NCBI RefSeq assembly: GCF_000787575.1
Contig: NW_012236522.1
Location: 806,001-870,000, forward strand
Length of the DNA: 64,000 nucleotides
Source of the DNA: Acytostelium subglobosum LB1
Lineage: Eukaryota > Evosea > Eumycetozoa > Acytosteliales > Acytosteliaceae
Direction: 5' to 3'
Positions 38,785 to 47,629 of this stretch are shown one piece after another (positions within the stretch are counted from its first letter, which is position 1; each line of letters begins with the position of its first letter). A program made the translations under genes and the position numbers. The notes beneath the pieces are model-generated. The model did no database searches. It had not been told where the DNA came from and worked only from the letters and a program-made list of their open reading frames with translations.

Positions 38785-40955
38785 ATGTCCACCTCCCAAC
38801 CTTCACCACAAGCCACAATCGAAGAGGTTGCCAAGTGGATCGAATCTCTGAAGCTGTCGGATCCCAAAGTGCATGATCTCTTTAGGATTGCCAAGATCGA
38901 TGGAAGATCATTGCCCCTGCTCACACTAGCCATTCTTCAAAGTCCTCCATTATCACTTGCCCTTGGTGATGCGATGATTGTTGTAGATGCCATCAAGCCC
39001 CCAGCTCGTAAGTACAAACAACATCTTGGCAATGTCTTCATTCAATACTAACATACACACTCAAGCCCCTGCTGCCCCTATAGGATCACAAGGAGGCCAA
39101 GCTCGTAAGTACAAATGAGAGTGAGTGATGTGTTTGCTTACTATGCTAACTTGTCACTTTTATATTAGACATACCATTCGCACGACAACTCAAACCGAGT
39201 GTCCTATCAGAGCAGTCCGATGAAGGCATCACTATTGGATCACGCAATACACTCCCGAGACATAACACAGTGAAGAAGCTGTACGATTATGTTTCGAAAC
39301 ATCACTTGGTCCTCCTTCGTGCCCCACCTTTCTCTGGAAAGACATCAATCACTCAGTTGCTGGAGCAGTTCATCATTGACAATCATGGCGATACATATGT
39401 CCGCAGATATTCATTTGTTTGGAGTCAGAAATCAAATGAGGATTTCGAAACATCATGGGAACATTTCGCTGGTACCTCATGGAATGCAATCACTTCTCTT
39501 GCCTCAGAACATCCAGTGTTCCTCATCGTTGACGAAACACAACTCACATACACACAGATCAACCAACCACTCCATCAGTTTTGGACAAAGATGAAGGGAC
39601 TTGTTCAAATCTGGTCCACCCTCCCCAAGCTGTCAATTCTTCTTGTGTCAGCATACTACCAGAGATACATTGACGGACTCTGCACACCAGTCAACATAGT
39701 TCACTGTCTTGGCATTGATCACCTTAACTTCTCTGAATCGGAGCTCTCTGAGTTTCTTCAGGAAAAGAGCTTGTCTCGAAAGAGAACGAAGCTCCCATTC
39801 ACTCCCGAGCTACAATCACTCCTTTGGGAAATGACTAGTGGGCATGTTGGACTTGTCGTCATGGCACTTAAAGGATTGAACAACAGGTTCAAGGACAAGG
39901 CAAAGGAGCAGATCATCGATCCTTCCGAGATTCGTCTGTATCTTCACTCCAAACAGTTCTATGACTCTGCAAAGGGTAGCCGAGCCTACCAAAGACCAAA
40001 TCAATTCTCCAAACAAGAGAACGAGGTGTTATCGTCCATGCTCCTTTCTCTCCAGCGTTCCCAGCTTTTCTCTGCGCCGTTTGGTGTATGTATTCGCAAT
40101 CCCACAACAAAAATAGGATAAATTGGTTTACACATATGATATACATAGGCTCCTATTCAGAGTTTGGTCAAGAAAGGAGCCATTGTACCTGATATCATCA
40201 GTACTCCCATGGATGTGGACACACCAACTTCATCGTCCTCGCTACAAGTGAGCCCCCAGGACCTCATAACCGAGAATGATGAGGATGATGAGGATGAGGA
40301 TGAGGATGAGGACGATGAGGACGATGAGGATGATTTCATGCACGATGATGCACAAACTTCCACTTTCAAGTTTGTCTGCCCACTTCTTCGAACGCTCTAC
40401 TACACAGAACTGTTTGGTTCAAAAGTCTCGGAAAGCTATCAACCAACAGATTTTGGAGACTTCATCTACCATTCATTGGTGAGAATGAGATCCTCAATCC
40501 TACTTGGGTCTCAACAAGCATTGGAGCACAAATCAGTCGAAACCAAGCGCGACTCTAAACCAAACGAGCAAGTCTGGCAGAACGAGTTCTTCCATGCCGC
40601 AACCAAATTGGTTGGGACAAACATCCACATCAGTCCAAACGTTGGCCCATGTTTCAAATCAACCGGATATGTCGATTTTTATATCAACGGAGGAAAGAAG
40701 TGGGCAATCGAGCTGCTAAGAGAGGGCGAACCAGCAACATTGGACGAACACATTAACAGATTCCTTCCAGGTGGAAAGTACTACATTATGGTCGACAAAG
40801 ACATCACTCAGTGGGCGGTCCTCAACTTCACCTCAAAGGACTCACCTATCAGAGATCATTGTTGGCACATCCAGTACAACCAGGACTTCACATCCTTCAG
40901 TGTCAAGACACCAATGACAGAGGTTCAACAGTTCAACATTCCTCTCAAAAACTAG
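38785..40955 (+). CDS. Crinkler-like protein: SAM-like header, P-loop NTPase and nuclease-like C-terminus
   Basis: Exons are 38785..39007, 39066..39104, 39169..40085 and 40149..40955, all phase-consistent, giving 661 residues. Residues 10-75 resemble a SAM domain (TIEEVAKWIESLKL). Residues about 130-360 form a P-loop NTPase: APPFSGKTS (Walker A) and VFLIVDETQ (Walker B). An acidic Asp/Glu linker follows at about 410-450. The last 200 residues match the restriction-endonuclease-like domain of Crinkler (CRN) proteins: W.NEFF, ISPNVG, GYVDFYINGG.KWAIELLREG, then EHI.RF..GKYY. Known CRN proteins of oomycetes and free-living eukaryotes have this NTPase-nuclease plan. Whether it acts against self, rivals or invading DNA is not known. 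Confidence 0.8.
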
Positions 40956-41482
40956 TTTCAGCAGCACTTCAGCGATGTCTGCAGGACTGATGGTGATAGG
41001 TGACCCCCAACACACTTATGATGGCCTCAAATACTTCCTCTCTCCTGAGCTCTACAAGATGCTTCTTCGTATCTAAAAGTCTATCATGCATCATCCACAA
41101 NTGAGTACATGTATTCATTTGCACCAATGTTATTATTATTTTTTTCCTCAAAGNTATTTTAATTAAGAAGTTATGTTGTAATTTCCAAATCCCTATTAAT
41201 ATTATTTTAGTACTTTTCCATTATTTGTATTAACTTAATTAACTAAGTAACTATAAAAATATTNATATAAGTTTTTAATAAGTATTGAAACTTCTGACAG
41301 TGAGAAATGAAGTCGCGATAGCGACGCAATGTGAGCGCCAGCGACAAAGCAGCGCCAGCACGAGCCATCCACACACATTGAGGAGGAGTCATATTCTTGG
41401 GTCTATGGACCAAAGAGAACAAGACAAATTGTTCTTAATAACATATGATTGATGGATGGCAACAAAGTATGTGTTGTGGCAC
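40956..41482. other. Low-quality intergenic stretch with N bases
   Basis: N bases at 41101, 41153 and 41264 interrupt AT-rich sequence. A small palindrome (GTCGC..GCGAC, about 41313-41326) and GCGCCAGC repeats follow. This looks like joined contig ends. No gene is supported. Confidence 0.4.
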
Positions 41483-41742
41483 CTGATCGCCTAGGGTCTG
41501 GACGACGGCAGATACAGTCGCCGCCACCTCTGTTGGATATGGGTCGCCTCGCTCAACAGTTCGCATTGGCAGTGAGTGTGCGCTGAATAGGAGGACTGGC
41601 TGGGCAGCCTCACCAATTAGATTGAGTCGCTTGGCTTCATTGGCAAAGTGTGTCAAGGCCTGTTGGATCTTTGAGGCAACAGTTGAGACAAAGCCCTCGT
41701 GCAATGGCCATCTATCAATGATGGACCAATCAAACTTGGACT
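41483..41742 (-). pseudogene. Isolated ferrochelatase exon
   Basis: A 260-nt frame bounded by AG and GT sites encodes a central piece of ferrochelatase, the last heme-synthesis enzyme: SIIDRWPLHEGF, then LLFSAHSLPMRTV..GDPYPTEVAATV. The catalytic His lies in FSAHSLP. Neither the N-terminal half nor the C-terminal segment (the WQSK.GP and TSDH motifs) can be found on either side. Upstream, the 0.79 kb repeat element begins within 70 bp. It is therefore a duplicated or stranded fragment, unless the neighbouring N-containing joins have separated it from the rest of the gene. Confidence 0.75.
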
Positions 41743-41806
41743 CTAGAAAATATATAGTTGGCCTTTGAGAATACACCTTCTGACGGAACTGACGAAGCAG
41801 GCACTA

Positions 41807-41839
41807 CCAGAGTACGGAATCCGGTGGTACGGTTACGAC
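41807..41839 (+). repeat. Left terminal inverted repeat of the 0.79 kb element
   Basis: Pairs with 42567..42600; both copies carry AGAGTACGGAATCCGG, one on each strand. Confidence 0.7.
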
Positions 41840-42566
41840 CGAGACCCTTTTCGACCGAATACTATCAACCGGTGACTTTGCCAACCGCACCGGAACCGGA
41901 CCAGATCAAAAAATGGATACCGAAGACAACCGTCAGGTTCCCCCAGACTTGTGGGTGACGTCTCAGGCTCATGCGCATTTATGAGGGGTGAAACCCCCCT
42001 ACCCCCCCAATATTTCAACCCGCGTCCTTTCAATAATCGTAATTCATCTTGTATCTAGTGATGTATCCTGTATCTGTATCTTGTTGGTTGTTTCTATTAA
42101 CTCGTTTATTATTTATATAGGGATTACTGGTCTATGATCTGTACTGCACTCATTATCCTGAATCCTAAACACAGTTTGGGTACAAGATATATACAAGATA
42201 CAAGATCAGGATACTAGATACAGATAAAGGATACAGGATACATGATACAAGAGGAAGAACTTTGTGTCTGTGCAAAAAACCGGTAAGTAGTGGGTAGTGC
42301 ACCACATGTATCATTACAAATAAATAAGAATGAATGAATGAATGAGAGTGAATGAATAACAATGAATGACAATGACTAAGATTAATGAATGAAAGAATGA
42401 GTGATTACAACACCCCAGTACAGTACCCGATCAAAACAACAGATCGAAATCAATTAAAATAAAAATCTAGATATAACCAGGTCAGTGGGTAGGCTAGATA
42501 CGGAGTCTTAGTCTACCGGATTGGATAAGATCAAACCGGTATTCAATCAAAAAAATTTTCCTCAAA

Positions 42567-42600
42567 CCGTAACCGTACCGACCGGATTCCGTACTCTGGG
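42567..42600 (-). repeat. Right terminal inverted repeat of the 0.79 kb element
   Basis: Inverse of 41807..41839, differing by one inserted base and a terminal C. Confidence 0.7.
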
Positions 42601-42644
42601 TATGCCCGTCACATTCCAAGGAAATGCAGGTCTGCTGATGTGGC

Positions 42645-44872
42645 ATCAGTGATGTCGATGGCAAAGTGTACTTTGCTCGCAACTATGATGTGAGAAGTAC
42701 ATCAGTCAATAGCACCCTTCAAATGATCGCTGACATCATTTCCATCACCGCTGGTACCCTCGTTGTCATCTTCACCGGAGCACCCAGTCAAGACTTTGCC
42801 ATCTCGGACAACCTTGCCTTCGCAATGACCACATGTAGTGCCAAGGTGACTATCAACCCAATCACTTCATCATCGTCATATGCATTGATTGGACCAAAGG
42901 GATCACCATCTGGCTCAGTACCCGAGATCCTCTCATACACAGGACCAAAACTTCAAGAGACATTTCAAACCTGTCAAGCCATATGTCCACATCAAGGCTG
43001 CATCCAATGCTGTATGTATCCACACACTCATTCACTCGATCAATCAATCCATCAATCTCTAACCTAACCTCCTCAATCAATCAGGTACCAACAGTTACAC
43101 CAGAACCTTATATCCTCATCAATGGACTACCAGTCTCTGGTACTTTTGGACCTGGATTGAATGTTGTGGCCATCAATCCCACCAACAGCACGGTGATCAT
43201 GTCAAACAACTATGACACAACTAATGCTGCAACTCAACCTCGACCAAGTATCCATTTCACTTCTGATATCAAAGCCCTGCCCCAAGGCACCATAGTTGCA
43301 TTGTCAACTCTTGGAGCGGCCGGCACTTACCTGGGCACTGCCCGAGACACCATCACCAACTACCTTGGTTCCAAGTTGATGACGTCCTTCACATCCAATC
43401 AATCATACTGTATCATCTCAACTGTTGGTCTCAATCTCACAGGTGATACGAGAGTGATGAGTGAGTGTATTGCATCAGCCAGTTCATACACAGCATGTGA
43501 CCTTCGATTCCCATTGAAGTCACTCTACACCAACACTGGTCTGACCTTCTGTGTCACCTCTGGACAACAGAGTCGGATCATGGTCAACAATCAATCCGCC
43601 CTGCCCACGACCACGAATGGAATCAACCTTGTCACGGTTGATGCTGCCAGTGGAGCCGCCAGCCCATACTACTTCAACACATCTGGATCGGATGCTCAAT
43701 GCAGGTGTTGTACAACTTCATTCAAGCACTCCCAGTTGGTCAGTTTGTACTGATCTCGGTTCAGCAATCGATGGGAACACCTGCGACACCACAGTCCAAT
43801 CGTTACCAGATGATGGCTTTGACAATGATTGGTGCATGTCAGTTTGTTTGTGTGGGACCAGAGTCTACCTACTCAGTGATAGGCACTCGTGGTGCATGTC
43901 CTGGATCAGCATTCGAATCATTCAATGGCAGGAATATCCAGGTGTGCGTTGGATCATGGGAGCCAGTGACTCCGGCATCCCTGGTGAGCAGCGCACAGAA
44001 TGGATTGATCGACGATGAAGCACCACTCTTCACCGTGCCTATGTTGACCAACATGTATCAACATCAAACACCAATGGCAATCATACCAAGCAACAAGGCA
44101 GTTGGCAACATCTTCAGAGCTGAGCCAGCATACAATTCGACACTTCCCCATCCAGCTGGTAGTGTCACCAAAGCTCTCTTGGTAGGGTTGTCATACTACA
44201 ACACAGTCGAACAGCCCAATCAGAGCATCGAGTTCCAAATCCAGGAGCATTCTCGAGCATTGGTCCAAGGTGGATATGTCCTGCCACAGAACATCCGAAT
44301 CCTCACTGAGGACCTAACAGAAGTCTCCAACGATGGAACATATGTCAACGGACCATCATGGTTATGCATCAGGAATCAGATCATCAACTGGCGGAGACAG
44401 AGTCTTCTTGAGTGGTGTGCCAATGCTACAGGTCCATCAACATCAATCATCATGTGGCAATGAGTACCATTACCGTTACACTACCGACACCTGCATGTCG
44501 TACCCATGGATGACCACCCAACCACGTTGGGTCATTTGGGCATCAGACAGTGGTACTGGAGTGCCATTGTATCAGTTCACTGATCAAGAAGGTGGTGATG
44601 GACCGAGCAGATACTTTTTGTCACTGAACAAACATGAACCTGATTGGACATTGATTGGTGTGATTGGTCATGTGTCACCAGTGCAGACCAACAAGTGCAA
44701 CAATCCAATCCATCGATATAGTTGCAAGTCATTTGTCAACAATGCCAACCTATTTGCATTTGATTCAGAGGCACCTCGCACTCATGATCACGTAAATGAA
44801 GTATGGGTGGATAATGGTGTTGTATTCTATGCCATCGATCCTGTCAATCTGGAAAAGGAGCAACCGATTTAA
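42645..44872 (+). pseudogene. ILEI/FAM3-like repeat gene fused to a degenerate caspase-like domain, frame-broken
   Basis: Three ILEI-like (FAM3 family) units are visible. Unit 1 (42650-43000) has FARNYDV..GTLVVIF..YALIGPKG and lacks its start. Unit 2 (43085-43500) runs from YILINGLPVSGTFGPGLNVVAINP to ALPQGTIVALSTLG. Unit 3 (43570-43970) has NGINLVTVDAASG, then ALPVGQFVLIS and SAFESFNGRNIQVC. A caspase-like region follows (KALLVGLSYYNT, NIRILTEDLTE, RWVIWASDSGTG). There the usual GHG His and SCH Cys are not recognisable. One intron (43014..43084) is clear. Frame changes occur near 42950, 43695 and 44455. Given nearby N bases, errors in assembly cannot be excluded. The 5' end abuts the repeat element. 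Confidence 0.65.
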
Positions 44873-44896
44873 TTTCCAAGTGCCAGGATCACATCA

Positions 44897-45088
44897 ATGA
44901 TGGAGGAGTGGCATGATGATAACTCTAATGGTGCTGGTTCATTCTATACTTCTGATGATGAGACAGAGTCGATTGTAGTTGGAACCGATAATGATACAAC
45001 TTCGCAACAGGCCAAGATTGATCAACTCCAAAAAGAACTTGATGAGTTGAAGCGATCACTAATGAAGGCAAAGAATCCGATGACATAA
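44897..45088 (+). CDS. Hypothetical small acidic coiled-coil protein
   Basis: A 63-residue frame from ATG to TAA. The N-terminal half is acidic (SDDETES). The C-terminal half is a short heptad-like coiled coil (IDQLQKELDELKRSLMKAK). It follows the ILEI/caspase-like pseudogene by 24 bp and could be part of its remains or an independent small gene. No family is recognised. Confidence 0.35.
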   Translation: MMEEWHDDNSNGAGSFYTSDDETESIVVGTDNDTTSQQAKIDQLQKELDELKRSLMKAKNPMT

Positions 45089-45201
45089 TAAACCTCCATG
45101 TCCAACAAACCAATGTTTCGTTTGAATCGATCGATCAGTTTTTGGAGTCGAAGCAGATAAAGAGATAATAATAAAGACAGATACAGAGACAGAGACAGAG
45201 G

Positions 45202-45813
45202 ATGAGCGATCAGGAGAAACAAAAGACACTGTCAGAGACATCGATCACTGAGAATGAGAACATCAACTTATATCCAATCAATACAACAGAGCCAAAGACA
45301 TTCTGGGAGAAGTATAGTCCTGCTCGCATACCTTGCTTCAAGGACTCTCTCATCTATGGCATAGGTTCAGGAGTCGGTGTTACGTTCTTTACAAGCATAT
45401 TCACTTCGAGTAACTATCTGTTGATTGATTGATTGATTGGTTGATTGGTTGTTTGGTTGAGGATCACTCACTCACTCACTCACATGTAACATTCATTGAT
45501 TGAACAGAACCGCCAATGAGAGCGGCAGACTTTGGCGTACTCACATTCTTGTTGGTGTCTGGCTCATATTGGTAAGATCATTGATGTTTCCGTTGTCGTT
45601 GATTGTATGAATGAGAGAGATGATGTACTTACTGATTCAACAAACAAACTATCTAATAGGCCAATATGTAATTATAATAAACAGGTACAAGAGAGAAGAG
45701 TAAGGATGGTTATGGATGCTCAGATTGCAGAGATGAATAGAAAGACACAAGAATCATTACAGGAGAAGCAACAGAGCAGTAGTAGTAATAACAATAATGA
45801 TAATAGTAATTAA
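45202..45813 (+). CDS. COX20-like cytochrome c oxidase assembly protein
   Basis: Inner-membrane chaperone for COX2 in animals and fungi. Exons are 45202..45409, 45508..45571 and 45660..45813, giving 141 residues. The family core is visible: a short polar N-terminus, ARIPCFKDSLIYGIGSG with a first membrane helix, and a second helix formed by RAADFGVLTFLLVSGSYW. A charged tail follows (RRVRMVMDAQIAEMNRK) with a Ser/Asn repeat at the end. Order, length and the Cys in IPCF agree with COX20 (human 118 residues). Conservation in this family is low, so the call is good but not certain. Confidence 0.8.
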
Positions 45814-46282
45814 AGACAACGTAAACGAACCATAACGGCGACATTGATGTCGACGGACGACGACGAATAATGTTAAAGTGCACTTTTGTCACTTGTTAAT
45901 AGTTTATTGAAGAAGGGTTCGCTGGTGGACTGGCAGACAGACATGGACGACACAGGTGTGTGGCAATATATAGTAGTAGGTTGTATAAATGTATGTACAG
46001 TGTTGGCTGGTTGATTGGTATTGACATCTCTATGTGTACAGGAGGACATAGAGGAGATATATTCACAAGGGTTGGTTGGTTGGTTGGTTTGTTGATCGAT
46101 TGATTGGTTGTCGATGAATGGTATTGCCAAGAAGAGGCAATATGGGGAAACTGGCGTTATATGATCGGTTTGGCTTTGCTAGGAATGGTTGATATGTATG
46201 TTTGAGTGCAGTCCATATTGAAGAGTTGTCGCTTGTGAGTTGGTGTGGTGCCAGATGTAGTGGCGGATACGCGACAGAGGCG
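45814..46282. other. Convergent intergenic region
   Basis: About 470 bp between COX20 and the zinc-ribbon gene. TTGGTTGGTTGG and TTGATTG repeats lie at about 46070-46110. No gene is supported. Confidence 0.4.
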
Positions 46283-47629
46283 TTATGATGGAAGGAATCT
46301 GTTGAGGTCTGGCAGGAACTTGCTGCTGCCCATGCTCATCTTAGAATAGTCAGATATGTCTCCCATTATTTGTCCACGTCCAAGGTCTGCTAGGGTGTTG
46401 TCCACGCTGACCAACACCTGGAGACCGTCGCCATTGGGCACCTTGTCATCCTTCTTCTTGGAGCCCTGTGACTGCTTCTTGCTTGGCGATGACTGTCCCT
46501 GATTGACACCATTGGGCACATTGATGATGGATGATGGCGATGGGATTGATGGGGGTGTGCCCGACGACTGAGTGCGCATGGTGTTTGGCATGGTCAGCTC
46601 CTTCTGATTGTTCATCAGAGGTGGCAGCGATGGGAATTGCATCTGTTGGTGGAATGGCGGCAGGGTGCCTAGTGGGTTGGGCACGATCTGTGACTGTGAT
46701 GGTGAGGCCGTGGTCATCATGACCTGGGGTTGCTGTAGGGATGGCGAGGCCTTCTTGGCCTTGCTAGACTTTTTGCTGGACTTGGGCGATGTGGGCACGT
46801 CTCCTGGTGGAGTGAACGGCTTCTTGCAGTCTCTACAGTACCAGCGCTTCTTGTCGTGTTTCCAGCAGGCCATGGCGCCGCAGTTGGGGCAGTTGCAGCT
46901 GACGGGAGTCACCATGTTGGGGTTCTGTGGCACCGAGGGTGGTGTGTTCTGCGAGCTGTTGGGCTGGGTCTGTTCCCAACCACCAGCCTGAAGCTGGGGC
47001 ACCTGCGCAGATGGCGATGAGGCGTTGGTATTCTGCTGCTTGGAGATGCCTGGTGTGAAGGCCTTCTTGCACTCCTTGCACCACCATCTTCTCTTGTCGT
47101 GTCTCCACGAGGCCGTCTCATTGCAGCGTGTGCACTTGGGCACTGTGTTTGGTGACAAGGGGTCGCTGGACTTCTTGTCCGACGAAGTGGTCGAGTGCTT
47201 TCTCTTGACCGACTTGGTTGGTGTGGATGGCGAGGCCGATGTCTGTTGCATGTGTGGATGCACATGGTTCTGCTGCTGTTGCTGCTGGACGTGCTGTGCG
47301 GCCGAGTGCTGCAGATAGAGGTATGGGTATTGGATGGCGGGCGAGTAGTGGTGGGTGGCGCCGTGGCCGCCTTGGTGGTGGCCCATCTGGAATTGGTCCA
47401 CCATGTTGGGCATGTCCATGTAATTTTGCTGGATATCCTGTCCAAAGTTGTGTTGCATCATCGAAGGGTTCGAGGGCAGCAGGAACGAGGGAGTCAGAGT
47501 CGTTGGTGGGTTGAATAGAAGTGATGGATTCATAGCTCCGGCACTATTCTGGAAGATCGATGGCAGTGGCAATGTCAATGGAAAGTCCGGGTTCAAATTT
47601 GAGTTGGCAGAGCTAGAGGCAGATAACAT
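46283..47629 (-). CDS. Double zinc-ribbon protein, probable nucleic-acid binding
   Basis: Single-exon gene of 448 residues from ATG 47629; the open frame upstream has no earlier ATG. Two near-identical ribbons are visible. The first is CTRCNETASWRHDKRRWWC followed by KECKKAF. The second is CPNCGAMACWKHDKKRWYC followed by RDCKKPF. Each has two CxxC pairs separated by a W..HDK..W core. This layout resembles zinc ribbons of transposase or transcription-factor type. The rest is disordered: Pro, Ser, Gln and His rich, with a Lys-rich SPSKKQSQGSKKK block that could act as a nuclear signal. The exact function is unknown. Confidence 0.75.
   Translation of the reverse strand: MLSASSSANSNLNPDFPLTLPLPSIFQNSAGAMNPSLLFNPPTTLTPSFLLPSNPSMMQHNFGQDIQQNYMDMPNMVDQFQMGHHQGGHGATHHYSPAIQYPYLYLQHSAAQHVQQQQQQNHVHPHMQQTSASPSTPTKSVKRKHSTTSSDKKSSDPLSPNTVPKCTRCNETASWRHDKRRWWCKECKKAFTPGISKQQNTNASSPSAQVPQLQAGGWEQTQPNSSQNTPPSVPQNPNMVTPVSCNCPNCGAMACWKHDKKRWYCRDCKKPFTPPGDVPTSPKSSKKSSKAKKASPSLQQPQVMMTTASPSQSQIVPNPLGTLPPFHQQMQFPSLPPLMNNQKELTMPNTMRTQSSGTPPSIPSPSSIINVPNGVNQGQSSPSKKQSQGSKKKDDKVPNGDGLQVLVSVDNTLADLGRGQIMGDISDYSKMSMGSSKFLPDLNRFLPS

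Larger units (their letters stand above)
41807..42600. mobile_element. 0.79 kb element with inverted terminal repeats and TA flanks (MITE-like)
   Basis: The left end (from 41807, CCAGAGTACGGAATCCGG) recurs inverted at the right end (42567..42600) with one extra C and one inserted base over about 32 bp. Both ends are flanked by TA (41805-41806 and 42601-42602), as expected for Tc1/mariner-type insertion. No transposase frame is present, so it would be non-autonomous. A run of C residues near 41990-42008 and ATAC/GATAC repeats near 42180-42250 fill the interior. It lies exactly between a stranded ferrochelatase exon and a 5'-truncated gene. Confidence 0.65.

Noticed and set aside
41758-41958. 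Plus-strand 66-codon frame at the left end of the 0.79 kb element
   Set aside because: It spans the element boundary and translates its terminal repeat; no family is seen.
42165-42362. Minus-strand frame inside the 0.79 kb element as a transposase fragment
   Set aside because: It derives from ATAC/GAATGAAT repeats and has no DDE-type motif.
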